This document shows, one piece after another, positions 32,661 through 42,279 of a stretch of 64,000 nucleotides of DNA. Below the pieces are notes generated by a model. The model saw only the letters and a program-made list of their open reading frames with translations, was not told the origin of the DNA and did no database searches. The position numbers were made by a program, and so were the translations under genes. The DNA lies in contig NZ_JAAXPA010000008.1 in assembly GCF_012396235.1 (NCBI RefSeq), forward strand, positions 62,001 through 126,000, given 5' to 3'. The first letter of the stretch is position 1. Each line of letters starts with the position of its first letter. Source of the DNA: Rhodococcus opacus (lineage in GTDB: Bacteria > Actinomycetota > Actinomycetes > Mycobacteriales > Mycobacteriaceae).

Positions 32661-34280
32661 ATGACAATCCTCGAAGCCCGGACCGTCGTGGCCGGGTCCC
32701 GGACGCGCCGCTTCCTCGCGCTTGCCGTGATCTGCCTGGCCGAACTGCTGGTCGTGCTCGACAACACCATCGTCAACGTCGCCCTCCCGTCGATCGGTGT
32801 CGAACTCCGCACCAGTGTCAGCGGCCTGCAGTGGGTCGTCGACGCCTACACGCTGACGTTCGCAGGCCTGCTCCTGGCGTTCGGCAACCTCGGCGACCGC
32901 TACGGTCGTCGCCGCGTCATGGTCATCGGCCTGATCGGCGTCGCCGTCATGTCGGTCGCCGGCGCCAACGCCGAGAGTCTGGGGCAGGTCATCGCGGCCC
33001 GCGCGGCGATGGGTGTCTTCGCGGCCGCCGTCTTCCCCGCGACCCTCGCCCTCGTCATCAACATCTTCACCGACGTGCGGGAACGGGCGCTGGCCATCGC
33101 CGCCTGGACCGCGATGGCCGGATTCGCGATCGCCATCGGGCCGATGGCGGGCGGGTGGCTGCTCGAGCATTTCAGCTGGCACTCCGTCTTCTGGATCAAC
33201 GTGCCGATCGCCGTGGGCGCGGCAGCGGCGACGCTGCTCCTGGTGCCGGAATCGCGCGCCTCCGTCATCGGACGGATGGACCTCGTCGGAATCGGCGCCT
33301 CGATCACCGGAATCACCGTCCTCGTGTGGGCCATCATCGAAGCCCCTCACCACGGGTGGACGTCGTCCGTCACGTTGGGCGCCGTCGCCCTCTCGATCGC
33401 GGTCCTGATCGGATTCGTCCTCTGGGAGCTGCGCACCGAATACCCGATCCTCGACCTGCGGCTGTTCCGCAACCGCAGGTTCTCCCTGCCCGCCCTCGCG
33501 ATCGCCATCGGCTACTTCTCGATGTTCGGCTTCCTGTTCCTCATCACGCAGTACTTCCAGGGCGTCCGGGAGTACACGCCGTTCGAGTTCGGTGTCGCGT
33601 CGCTGCCGTTCGCGGTGTCGGTGGCGGTCGGCGCTCCCGTCGCCACACTTCTGGCGCAGCGAATCGGGACGACCCCGGTCATCGTGTTCGGCCTCCTCCT
33701 CACCGGTGTCGGCCTGTACCTCGGCGGTCAGGTGGCCGTCGACAGCAGCTACCTGACGGACGTCCTCCCGTCGATGGTGTCGATGGCGCTCGGTTTGGCC
33801 ATCGTGCAGGGGCCCGCGACCGAATCGATCATGGCGTCGCTGCCCCTCGACGAGGCGGGAGCAGGCTCGGCCGTGAACGACACGACCAGGGAAATCGGCG
33901 GAACGCTCGGTGTCGCCGTGCTCGGATCGATCGTCGCGTCGTATTACGCGACGACGATGAGTCCTCTGCTCGACCGTATTCCGGCCGCGTTGATGAACGA
34001 CGACGAGAAGGGGTTCGCACGCGCGACGGTCCTGAGTGTGCTCGAGATCCGGAAACGGGAGATCCCGCCGTTCCTCGAACAGCAACGTGAGAATCTCATC
34101 CTCACCATGAAGACGACGGTCCTGCAGGGCTCGCACACTGCGTCGCTCGTCGCCGCGGGCGCCGTGGTGGTCTGCGCGCTCGTCGTCGCGATCTTCATGC
34201 CCTGGGCGCCGGCTCGCACGGACTCCGTGATGCTGGCGTGGCGAAAGAAGTCCGAATCGGGAACCGCCGACGAAGACTGA
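32661..34280 (+). CDS. DHA2-type MFS drug/H+ antiporter (14 helices)
   Basis: The 539-residue protein has motif C-like FLALAVICLAELLVVLDNTIVNVALPSIG in helix 1, motif A (LGDRYGRRRVMVIG) and about 14 hydrophobic segments, the EmrB/QacA pattern. ATG 32661 is chosen; TTG 32655 is also possible, and no strong ribosome site is seen for either. Members export hydrophobic or cationic compounds using protons. It sits on the opposite strand between rplJ-rplL and rplA-rplK, so it looks like an insertion into the ribosomal block. No regulator is adjacent. The substrate is unknown. Confidence 0.9.
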   Translation: MTILEARTVVAGSRTRRFLALAVICLAELLVVLDNTIVNVALPSIGVELRTSVSGLQWVVDAYTLTFAGLLLAFGNLGDRYGRRRVMVIGLIGVAVMSVAGANAESLGQVIAARAAMGVFAAAVFPATLALVINIFTDVRERALAIAAWTAMAGFAIAIGPMAGGWLLEHFSWHSVFWINVPIAVGAAAATLLLVPESRASVIGRMDLVGIGASITGITVLVWAIIEAPHHGWTSSVTLGAVALSIAVLIGFVLWELRTEYPILDLRLFRNRRFSLPALAIAIGYFSMFGFLFLITQYFQGVREYTPFEFGVASLPFAVSVAVGAPVATLLAQRIGTTPVIVFGLLLTGVGLYLGGQVAVDSSYLTDVLPSMVSMALGLAIVQGPATESIMASLPLDEAGAGSAVNDTTREIGGTLGVAVLGSIVASYYATTMSPLLDRIPAALMNDDEKGFARATVLSVLEIRKREIPPFLEQQRENLILTMKTTVLQGSHTASLVAAGAVVVCALVVAIFMPWAPARTDSVMLAWRKKSESGTADED

Positions 34281-34292
34281 ACCCGGGAAAAG

Positions 34293-34333
34293 CAGTTCGG
34301 CCGGTACGGAAGATTTCCGTACCGGCCGAACTG
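34293..34333. terminator. Bidirectional terminator between the MFS gene and rplA
   Basis: A perfect 19-base-pair stem with a 3-base loop (34293-34311 / 34315-34333) lies in the 66-base gap between convergent stops. On the minus strand it is followed by GCTTTTCCC, so it should act best for rplK-rplA. Confidence 0.92.
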
Positions 34334-34346
34334 TGTGAAGCGTGAC

Positions 34347-35063
34347 TTACGCGTCGGCATCCTCGAGAAGGTTGCGGGTGCGGTTCGGGTCCACCGGGAT
34401 GCCCGGGCCGGTGGTGGTCGAAACGGTGACCTTCTTGACGTAGCGGCCCTTCGCGGAGGACGGCTTCGCACGCAGGATCTCGTCCAGCGCGGCGCCGTAG
34501 TTCTCCACCAGCTTGGCGTCGTCGAACGATGCCTTGCCGATCACGAAGTGCAGGTTGGCCTGCTTGTCGACGCGGAAGTTGATCTTTCCGCCCTTGATGT
34601 CCGCGACAGCCTTCGTGACGTCAGCCGTCACGGTGCCGGTCTTCGGGTTCGGCATCAGGCCACGCGGTCCGAGGACGCGGGCGATGCGGCCGACCTTGGC
34701 CATCTGATCGGGAGTCGCGATGGCGGCGTCGAAATCGAGCCATCCACCCTGGATCCGCTCGATGAGGTCCTCGGCACCGACGGCGTCGGCTCCAGCTGCC
34801 TCGGCCTCGGCGGCCTTCTCTCCGACTGCGAACACGATGACGCGGGCGGTCTTACCGGTGCCGTGCGGCAGGTTGACCGTGCCGCGGACCATCTGGTCCG
34901 CCTTGCGGGGGTCGACGCCCAGACGGACTGCAACCTCGACGGTCGCGTCCATCTTGCTCGACGACGTCTCCTTCGCCAGCTTCGCAGCCTGCAGCGGGCT
35001 GTACAGCTTGTCGAAGTCGATCTTCTCAGCGGCGGCGAGATACGCCTTGCTGCGCTTTGCCAT
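34347..35063 (-). CDS. rplA: 50S ribosomal protein L1
   Basis: The 238-residue protein starts [23 protein letters not shown] and carries the L1 signatures [26 protein letters not shown] and [15 protein letters not shown]. It binds 23S rRNA at the exit-site stalk, and free L1 represses the L11-L1 message in other bacteria. It follows rplK by 157 bases, a gap large enough for an L1-binding structure, though I could not define one. Confidence 0.98.
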
Positions 35064-35220
35064 TTCTTCTGTCCTAACTTCTCACCGCAGTGTGTGTCTC
35101 GTCTGCGATGGTGAATGGTTCAGTAGTGGTCTGGGCCTGGCCGGCCCTCCCACGCTTTCTTCGACGGCGGTGCCGTCAGTCGATCGCCGACGGTGACGCC
35201 GCCGATCGATCAGGGCTGAC

Positions 35221-35655
35221 TCAGCCGTCGACCGTGATACCCATCGAGCGTGCGGTGCCGGCGATGATCTTCGCGGCCTGCTCGATGTCGTTCGCGTTGA
35301 GGTCTTCCTGCTTGGTCTTCGCGATTTCGCGCACCTGATCCATGGTCACGGAAGCGACCTTGGTCTTGTGCGGCTCGCCGGAGCCCTTCTGCACGCCTGC
35401 AGCCTTGAGCAGCAGCTTGGCAGCCGGAGGGGTCTTCAGCTTGAAATCGAAGGTCCGGTCTTCGTAGACCGAGATCTCGACCGGCACCACGTTGCCGCGC
35501 TGGGATTCAGTCGCCGCGTTGTAGGCCTTGCAGAACTCCATGATGTTCACGCCGTGCTGACCAAGCGCGGGACCCACGGGCGGTGCAGGGTTAGCCTGAC
35601 CGGCCTGGATCTGAAGCTTGATGAGCCCTGCGAGCTTCTTCTTCTTGGGGGGCAT
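35221..35655 (-). CDS. rplK: 50S ribosomal protein L11
   Basis: The 144-residue protein starts [21 protein letters not shown] behind AGGAAA. It has the Pro-rich N-terminal hinge ([28 protein letters not shown]) and the rRNA-binding C-terminal domain (TDVEQ-like [20 protein letters not shown]). L11 forms the GTPase-associated centre and is the thiopeptide target. It lies 59 bases after nusG in the secE-nusG-rplK-rplA series. Confidence 0.98.
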
Positions 35656-35714
35656 CTCGATTTCCTATTTCTTGCTGGGTGTGTTTCTTGCTACTGCAGT
35701 GCAAGTATGTGGCG

Positions 35715-36638
<924 letters not shown>

Positions 36639-36675
36639 TCACTCACATACTTCGGATCCACCGGGGCGGATTCCG

Positions 36676-37128
36676 TCAACCGAACAACCAGGTGACGCCC
36701 TTGATGACCACCAGATCCAACACGCCGATGAACGTCACCATGAACACCACGAAGACCAGGACGACACTGGTGTAGGTGATCATCTGCTTGCGATTGGGCC
36801 AGATGACCTTGCGCAGCTCGGCGATGACCTCGCGGAGGAACCGGCGCAGGCGCTTGAAGATGTTTTCCTTGCGCGGCGTGTCGGCGCGATCCTTCTTCGC
36901 CGGCTTGACCTTGGTGGTCGTGTCCGACTTCGAGAGTTCCGGTGACTTCACAGAACTCGCGGCGACCTCGGTACCTGCCGGTGAACGACGGCCCTGGCGC
37001 TTACCGCTGGGCTTTCCCGAGGGCGTGGCGGAACGCGTGGTGGTGGCGTCGGCCGCGGTGTCGTCGGCACCGTCCGGGCGCGTCGACCCTGAAGTGTCGC
37101 CGTCGCGCTTGGCGCGCTCCTCGCTCAC
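36676..37128 (-). CDS. secE: Preprotein translocase subunit SecE
   Basis: The 150-residue protein is read from GTG 37128 (VSEERAKRDGD) behind AGAGGAACGAC. ATG 37152 is in frame but lacks a ribosome site and almost touches the tRNA. A polar Lys/Ser/Thr-rich region (1-100) precedes the SecE core RFLREVIAELRKVIWPNRKQM and one transmembrane helix (TYTSVVLVFVVFMVTFIGVLDLVV). It stabilises SecY in the Sec channel. It starts 31 bases after tRNA-Trp and probably shares its transcript. Confidence 0.95.
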   Translation of the reverse strand: MSEERAKRDGDTSGSTRPDGADDTAADATTTRSATPSGKPSGKRQGRRSPAGTEVAASSVKSPELSKSDTTTKVKPAKKDRADTPRKENIFKRLRRFLREVIAELRKVIWPNRKQMITYTSVVLVFVVFMVTFIGVLDLVVIKGVTWLFG

Positions 37129-37159
37129 GTCGTTCCTCTCAGTCGCTGGCATCCGGGGG

Positions 37160-37232
<73 letters not shown>

Positions 37233-37416
37233 TTGGTCGGGAGACCTGGTCCGAAACTAGCCTCGAACCAATTCTTGACCGACCTCTCTGTGATTACATG
37301 ACACGCGCGCCACCCTTGCCGGCCGTACAGCACCGTAGGGCAGCGCGCAGCGCTGAGTAATCCCAGAAATCTCAGTGTACTTCAAAGCCCCGGAACAAAC
37401 CCAATCCACCCGGCTG

Positions 37417-37842
37417 TCAGGCCAGACGGACCGTTGCGGTGGCGCGACCGAAGATCTTCTTTCCCTCGGAACGCGCCACGATCGCGACCACTGCTGTCTT
37501 GCTTTCCTCGTCGAGTGACTTCACCTTACCGGTGTACTCGACCTGCGCGGCCTCGTCCTCACGGACGTAGACCGAGCTCGTGAAACGAACGTTGTACTCC
37601 TTGACCGCACCCGGATCGCCGAGCCACGACGTGACGAATCCGCCGCCGAGACCCATGGTGAGCATTCCGTGCGCGATCACGTTGTCCAGACCGGCGAGCT
37701 TGACGACCTCGTCGCTCCAGTGGATCGGGTTGGGATCGCCGGACACGCCCGCGTAGTTGACCAGGTCGCCACGCGTGAGCTTCACGATGCGCTCGGGGAG
37801 TTCTTCACCCACCGAGACGTCCTCGAACTTACGAAGCGCCAT
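37417..37842 (-). CDS. hadB: (3R)-hydroxyacyl-ACP dehydratase subunit HadB
   Basis: The 141-residue MaoC-like hotdog protein carries the hydratase-2 motif with catalytic Asp36 and His41 (SGDPNPIHWSDE) and IAHGMLTMGLGGGFVTSWLG. It forms the active dehydratase with HadA in the FAS-II elongation cycle for meromycolate. Its start overlaps the hadA stop by 14 bases. Length equals the mycobacterial protein. No hadC follows; the next genes are tRNA-Trp and secE. Confidence 0.94.
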   Translation of the reverse strand: MALRKFEDVSVGEELPERIVKLTRGDLVNYAGVSGDPNPIHWSDEVVKLAGLDNVIAHGMLTMGLGGGFVTSWLGDPGAVKEYNVRFTSSVYVREDEAAQVEYTGKVKSLDEESKTAVVAIVARSEGKKIFGRATATVRLA

Positions 37843-38392
37843 GCATGATCACGTCCTTGACTGCGTGAGCGATGTTCTCGTCGATCTCGCCGCCGGTACG
37901 CGCGACGAGCGTCGTCCAAGTGGTCTGGACCAGTTCGTCGTGCTGATCGGTGACGATGTTCTTGGTGACGATGATGTCGCTGCCGCCCATCTGGCGGAAC
38001 GACTCCAGGTACACGTCACAGACCAGACGGTCGCCGACCTTGATCGGCTTGTGAAACTCGAGCCGCTGGTCGGTCTGGAGAATCTGGCTCGGATCGTAAC
38101 CGGTGACGATCTCCTTGAAGAGGCGCCCCTGAGCGATGATGCCGACAAGCGAGATGAACGTCAGAGGAGCGAGGAGACCGTCGTAACCGAGGCCCTTCGC
38201 GGCTTCTTCGTCGTGGTGAGCGGGGTGCCAGTCCTGCACGGCACGCGCGTACTCGCGCACCTTCTCGCGTCCGACCTCGTAGAAGTCGTCGACGCGGTAG
38301 TGGTGCCCGACCATCGCCAGTGCGTGCGCGGCAGGATCGGCAGGAACAGCCGCGGGCACGTAGGCCTCTGTCTCTGTCACAGTGTCAGTCAC
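37829..38392 (-). CDS. hadA: (3R)-hydroxyacyl-ACP dehydratase subunit HadA
   Basis: The 187-residue hotdog protein (N-terminal MaoC-type, e.g. VGREKVREYARAVQDWHPAHHDEEAA and LLAPLTFISLVG) lacks a clear Asp/His catalytic pair and serves as the substrate-binding partner of HadB. It is about 30 residues longer at the N-terminus than the M. tuberculosis protein. Together they dehydrate beta-hydroxyacyl-ACP; isoxyl and thiacetazone target HadA in mycobacteria. It follows rpmG in the same direction. Confidence 0.93.
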   Translation of the reverse strand: MTDTVTETEAYVPAAVPADPAAHALAMVGHHYRVDDFYEVGREKVREYARAVQDWHPAHHDEEAAKGLGYDGLLAPLTFISLVGIIAQGRLFKEIVTGYDPSQILQTDQRLEFHKPIKVGDRLVCDVYLESFRQMGGSDIIVTKNIVTDQHDELVQTTWTTLVARTGGEIDENIAHAVKDVIMHGAS

Positions 38393-38481
38393 GCGAAAGA
38401 ACCTCTTCTACCCTTGACGTCGGCGCGTGAGGGCAGCCTAGAGGACTCCCTTCGCGAACGCAGTCCTAGTTCCGGACCGTG

Positions 38482-38649
38482 TTACTTGGACTCGCGGTGC
38501 GACTGGTGAGTTCCGCAGTTCGGGCAGAACTTCTTGATCTCCAGGCGATCGGGGTCGTTGCGCCGATTCTTCTTGGTGATGTAGTTGCGGTGCTTGCATA
38601 CCTCGCAGGCCAAAGTGATCTTGGGCCGAACGTCAGTCGAGGAGGCCAC
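38482..38649 (-). CDS. rpmG: 50S ribosomal protein L33 (zinc-binding form)
   Basis: The 55-residue protein starts at GTG 38649 and reads [20 protein letters not shown], continuing to [20 protein letters not shown] and [15 protein letters not shown]. Cysteines 15/18 and 42/45 form a zinc ribbon, so this is the C+ (zinc) paralogue. It sits before hadA as rpmG2 does in M. tuberculosis. Confidence 0.95.
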   Translation of the reverse strand: MASSTDVRPKITLACEVCKHRNYITKKNRRNDPDRLEIKKFCPNCGTHQSHRESK

Positions 38650-38710
38650 GGGATGCCTTCTTTCGGGTGAATCTGATTACGAACAATCAGGGTGGATCAT
38701 GCATATTGTG

Positions 38711-38783
38711 TAGCGGTGACCGGACTTGAACCGGCGACGCAACGATTATGAGTCGTTTGCTCTACCAACTGAGCTACACCGCC
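38711..38783 (-). tRNA. metT: tRNA-Met (CAT), elongator type
   Basis: A 73-base cloverleaf: acceptor GGCGGTG with CACCGCT (first pair G-U), D arm GCTC-AGTTGGTA-GAGC, anticodon loop CTCATAA and T loop GGTTCAAGTCC. The paired 1-72 end and the loop lacking three G-C pairs fit an elongator rather than an initiator. Confidence 0.95.
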
Positions 38784-38828
38784 TCGGTGTCGAGTGTCGC
38801 GCACTAGGCGCTCCACTTCAATCCAGCG

Positions 38829-38901
38829 AGCCCCCTAACGGAATCGAACCGTTGACCTTTTCCTTACCATGGAAACGCTCTGCCGACTGAGCTAAGGGGG
38901 C
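38829..38901 (-). tRNA. thrT: tRNA-Thr (GGT)
   Basis: A 73-base cloverleaf: acceptor GCCCCCT / AGGGGGC, anticodon stem TTTCC/GGAAA with loop ATGGTAA (anticodon GGT) and T loop GGTTCGATTCC. It lies 45 bases from tRNA-Met, so the two are probably processed from one transcript with rpmG. Confidence 0.95.
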
Positions 38902-39208
38902 GTGCTTCGCTCGCACATCGCTGCGCGCTGAAGCCTTGACGAGATTACACAGAGTTCGCGTCCAGAACCAAATTGCCTGGTCAGCGGCTTTCACAAGTCG
39001 GTGCACCCGACAGTTCCGCTGGTGGCCGTGCTCGAGACCTGCGATCGAGCTCGGGGAGCACGCCGAAGTCCGTCCAGCCGGGCGGCCGTACCTTCGGCCG
39101 GTCCCAGCGTTCGCGTCCGAAGAGGTGCATGCGACGCGTCGGGCCATGTCGCCGACGATCCGGTCGGCATCGCCGCATGCGTGGGCGCCCAGTTTCGTCC
39201 ACGAACGA
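38902..39208. other. Non-coding spacer between tRNA-Thr and the tRNA-Tyr terminator
   Basis: About 300 bases without a recognisable gene. The open frames found here are shadows without ribosome sites or recognisable residues. The part next to tRNA-Thr probably holds the promoter for tRNA-Thr/tRNA-Met/rpmG/hadAB. Some short inverted repeats (such as CGAGACCTGCGATCGAGCTCG around 39030-39055) are present. I cannot assign a function. Confidence 0.4.
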
Positions 39209-39244
39209 CAGAACCCCGGTGAGCTGTCGCTCACCGGGGTTCTG
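39209..39244 (-). terminator. Terminator after tRNA-Tyr
   Basis: A perfect 16-base-pair stem with a 4-base loop (39209-39224 / 39229-39244) begins 4 bases beyond the tRNA 3' end. It ends the tRNA-Tyr transcript, so tRNA-Tyr is a separate unit from tRNA-Thr and tRNA-Met. Confidence 0.9.
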
Positions 39245-39248
39245 TGTG

Positions 39249-39331
39249 TGGCAGATGTAGGATTCGAACCTACGTAGGCATAAGCCGACGGATTTACAGT
39301 CCGCTCCCATTGGCCGCTCGGGCAATCTGCC
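39249..39331 (-). tRNA. tyrT: tRNA-Tyr (GTA)
   Basis: An 83-base type II cloverleaf: acceptor GGCAGAT / ATCTGCC, anticodon loop CTGTAAA (anticodon GTA), a long variable arm (CGGCTTATGCCTACG region) and T loop GGTTCGAATCC. It lies 198 bases before yajQ on the other strand. Confidence 0.95.
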
Positions 39332-39529
39332 GGGTTGCACGAGGAGCGCGAAATCAATGCGAAATCGCTCTCCGCTGCGGAAAGAAGAATACAACGAACG
39401 GCCCCCCGTTTTGCAAACCGGGTGGATACGGGCGGTTGCGAACCGATAGCGTCGAATCTGCTCGTCGGCATTCGGCGAGCCCCCTGCCGGGTCGCGGCGG
39501 GGAGAACTAGACGAAACCGGGAGTGTGAA

Positions 39530-40021
39530 GTGGCTGATTCGTCCTTCGATGTGGTGAGCAAGGTGGAGCGTCAGGAGGTGGACAACGCCCTGCATCAGGC
39601 CGGCAAGGAGCTGTCGACCCGGTTCGACTTCCGGAACACGGGAGCATCGATCGAATGGTCCGGCGAGGAAACCATCACCTTGACGGCCGACACCGAGGAG
39701 CGACTGCTCGCCGCCCTGGACGTCTTCAAGGAGAAACTGATCCGGCGTGACATCTCCCTGAAGGCGTTCGACGCGGGCGAGCCGGCGCAGTCCGGAAAGA
39801 TCTACAAGCTGTCCGGCAGCCTCGTCCAGGGCATCACCACGGAGAACGCCAAGAAGATCACCAAGAAGATCCGCGACGAGGGCCCCAAGGGCGTCAAGGC
39901 GCAGATCCAGGGTGAGGAACTGCGGGTGAGCAGCAAGAAGCGCGACGACCTGCAGGCCGTGATCTCCCTGCTGAAGGGTGAGGACTTCGGGATCGCGCTG
40001 CAGTTCGTGAACTACCGGTAG
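39530..40021 (+). CDS. yajQ: YajQ-family nucleotide-binding protein
   Basis: The 163-residue protein starts at GTG 39530 behind GGGAG and begins [21 protein letters not shown]. Earlier in-frame starts run into tRNA-Tyr. The pattern ([48 protein letters not shown]) is diagnostic for YajQ/DUF520. Members bind tRNA or cyclic di-GMP in some bacteria; the role here is open. It converges with htpX across a strong terminator. Confidence 0.93.
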   Translation: MADSSFDVVSKVERQEVDNALHQAGKELSTRFDFRNTGASIEWSGEETITLTADTEERLLAALDVFKEKLIRRDISLKAFDAGEPAQSGKIYKLSGSLVQGITTENAKKITKKIRDEGPKGVKAQIQGEELRVSSKKRDDLQAVISLLKGEDFGIALQFVNYR

Positions 40022-40031
40022 GCGCTCCGCA

Positions 40032-40077
40032 CCCGTGCGCCTTTCTGGTTGTAGGAACGACCAGAAAGGCGCACGGG
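40032..40077. terminator. Bidirectional terminator between yajQ and htpX
   Basis: A perfect 18-base-pair stem with a 10-base loop (40032-40049 / 40060-40077, arm CCCGTGCGCCTTTCTGGT) fills the 68-base gap between convergent stops. Confidence 0.92.
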
Positions 40078-40089
40078 CGGCGAAGCCGC

Positions 40090-40950
40090 CTACATGCCTG
40101 CCATGCGCTCGAGCCGCTCGATCCGGTCGGCCATCGGCGGGTGGGTGGAGAACATCCGGCTCATCTTCTCGCCGGTGCGGAATGGGTTGGCGATCATCAG
40201 GTGCGACTGCGCGGCGAGCTGAGGCTCCGGCGGCAGCGGTGCTGCCTGAGTGCCCTGCTCCAGCTTCCGCAGCGCGGACGCCAGCGCCAGGGGGTCGCCC
40301 GTGAGCTCTGCGCCCGACTGGTCGGCCTGGTACTCCCGGGACCGGGACACCGCGAGTTTGACGACGGTCGCGGCGATGGGCCCGAGCAGTGATACGAGGA
40401 GCAGCGCGATCGGGTTGGCGCCCTGTCCCCCGCCGCGCCCGCCGAACATGTTGGCGAACATGGCGAAGTTCGCGAGTCCCGACACGACGGCGGCCATGGC
40501 GCCGGCGACGGAGGAAATCAGGATGTCGCGGTTGTAGACGTGCGACAGCTCGTGTCCGAGCACGGCCCGCAACTCTCGTTCGTTGAGGATCTGCAGAATG
40601 CCGCTCGTCACGCACACCGCGGCGTGGCGCGGACTGCGCCCGGTGGCGAAAGCGTTGGGCGCGGACGTGGGGCTGATGTAGAGCCGCGGCATCGGCTGGT
40701 GCGCGGTGGTGGCCAGTTCCCGGACGATGCGGTAGATGACCGGGGCCTGCACTTCGGTGATCGGCTGGGCGTGCATGGCCTTGAGAGCCATCTTGTCGCT
40801 GTTGAAGTACACGTACGCGTTCATTCCGACCGCGAACACGATCGCCAGCAGCAGGATGGTGGGGTTGCGGAACAGCGCGCCGATGAACACGATCAGCGCC
40901 GACATGCCGACCAACAGAACCAGAGTCTTCGCCCCGTTTGCGTAGCGCAC
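40090..40950 (-). CDS. htpX: HtpX-family membrane zinc metalloprotease
   Basis: The 286-residue protein starts at GTG 40950 behind AAGGAAGG; a start 11 codons earlier lacks one. Two N-terminal helices (about 8-45) precede the catalytic motif HELSH at 133-137. The third zinc ligand lies in SREYQAD, and two hydrophobic stretches lie between. It closely resembles M. tuberculosis HtpX ([22 protein letters not shown]). It degrades misfolded membrane proteins from the cytoplasmic face. Confidence 0.95.
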   Translation of the reverse strand: MRYANGAKTLVLLVGMSALIVFIGALFRNPTILLLAIVFAVGMNAYVYFNSDKMALKAMHAQPITEVQAPVIYRIVRELATTAHQPMPRLYISPTSAPNAFATGRSPRHAAVCVTSGILQILNERELRAVLGHELSHVYNRDILISSVAGAMAAVVSGLANFAMFANMFGGRGGGQGANPIALLLVSLLGPIAATVVKLAVSRSREYQADQSGAELTGDPLALASALRKLEQGTQAAPLPPEPQLAAQSHLMIANPFRTGEKMSRMFSTHPPMADRIERLERMAGM

Positions 40951-41094
40951 GTCACGCCTTCCTTGTCGTTGACACCCGATCACGTCGCACGAGTTTCGGG
41001 ATCTTGATCATTCAACGAAACACAGTGGTGGGACGGTTCCCGCACGGACGACGAGAAATCGGGTGAAGACGAGTTCAGATACTGACGATACGGC

Positions 41095-42150
41095 TCAGCC
41101 GACGCGCTCGATCGTGTAATCGACGAGCTTCACGAGGGCGTCGTTGGCGGGGCCCTGCGGCAGCTCGGCGAGCTGCGCGCGCGCCTGGACCGCGAACTCC
41201 TCCAGCTTCGCCTTGGCGGCGGCCATGCCGGGCGACCGTTCGAGGAGCGCGAGCGCCTCCGCGACGTCGTCGTCGTTGGTGACGGGGCCGTCGAGGAGCA
41301 CCCGGAGGCGATCGGCGTCGGGGCCCTCGTCGCGCAGCGCGTACAGGACGGGCAGCGTGTGGACGCCCTCACGCAGGTCGGTTCCGGGTGTCTTGCCGGA
41401 CTGCGCGGACACCGAGGAGATGTCGATGATGTCGTCGGAGATCTGGAAGGCGGTGCCCACGGCGTCGCCGAGGCGTTCGAGCCGCTTCACGTGGTCGGCG
41501 TCCGCGCCGGAGAAGGTGCCGCCGAAGCGTCCGCACGCCGCGATGAGCGAGCCCGTCTTCTCCCACACGACCTTGAGGTAGTGCTCGACCGGATCCTGCT
41601 CGCCGCGAAGCCCGATCGTCTCGCGCATCTGGCCGGTGACGAGTTCGGCGAACGTCTCGGCGATGATGCGCACCGCCTCCGGTCCCAGCGTCGAGACGAG
41701 ACGGGACGCGTGCGCGAACAGATAGTCGCCGGCGAGGATCGCAACGCTGTTGCCCCACCGCGAGTTCGCGCTGGGTGCACCGCGGCGCATCGACGCCTCG
41801 TCCATCACGTCGTCGTGGTACAGCGTGGCGAGGTGGACCAGCTCGACGACGGTGGCCGCCGTGACCACCGACGGGTCGGAGGCCTTCGGCCCGAGCTGGG
41901 CGGTGAGCACCGTGAACAGCGGACGGAAACGCTTGCCTCCCGCCTTCGCGAGATGCAACGCCGCCTCCGTGAGGAAGTCCTCCCCGTCGGAGAGCTCACT
42001 GACCAGCAGTTCCTCGACTTCCTTCAGTCCTTCACGGACCGTGGCAGCGAGCTGCGGGTCGCCGAGATCGATCCCGGCGACCGTGGTGCCCACTACAGCG
42101 TCGGCAGCGGTGTGTGCTGCGCCCTCGGTGCTCACGTTCTCAGTACCCAT
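41095..42150 (-). CDS. grcC: Polyprenyl diphosphate synthase (GrcC type, menaquinone side chain)
   Basis: The 351-residue trans-prenyltransferase has the first Asp-rich motif DDVMD at 113-117 (LYHDDVMDEASMRRGAPS) and the second DDIID at 239-243, with GGKRFRPL before them. Small residues upstream of the first motif favour long chains. M. tuberculosis GrcC1 lies in the same place beside menJ and htpX, so the product is inferred to be the octa/nonaprenyl diphosphate of menaquinone. It is divergent from menJ by 129 bases. Confidence 0.9.
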   Translation of the reverse strand: MGTENVSTEGAAHTAADAVVGTTVAGIDLGDPQLAATVREGLKEVEELLVSELSDGEDFLTEAALHLAKAGGKRFRPLFTVLTAQLGPKASDPSVVTAATVVELVHLATLYHDDVMDEASMRRGAPSANSRWGNSVAILAGDYLFAHASRLVSTLGPEAVRIIAETFAELVTGQMRETIGLRGEQDPVEHYLKVVWEKTGSLIAACGRFGGTFSGADADHVKRLERLGDAVGTAFQISDDIIDISSVSAQSGKTPGTDLREGVHTLPVLYALRDEGPDADRLRVLLDGPVTNDDDVAEALALLERSPGMAAAKAKLEEFAVQARAQLAELPQGPANDALVKLVDYTIERVG

Positions 42151-42279
42151 CCTGTCGTCAGTGACGGCTCGGTTCCCGCGCCGTCGGTGGCGGCTCGGCT
42201 ACCACGGTAGTGAACCTAGCGGTTCCGCTGCCCGTCGGCCTCGCCGCGGTCGCATAGCGAAGCCTGACAGGATGTAGGT

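Noticed and set aside
32625..34136. A 503-codon minus-strand frame across the MFS gene
   Set aside because: It is Arg/Asp/Gly-rich antisense of a clear membrane transporter and has no recognisable domain.
38981..40615. A 544-codon minus-strand frame covering yajQ, tRNA-Tyr and part of htpX
   Set aside because: It runs through a tRNA, a terminator and two certain genes; the products have no family pattern.
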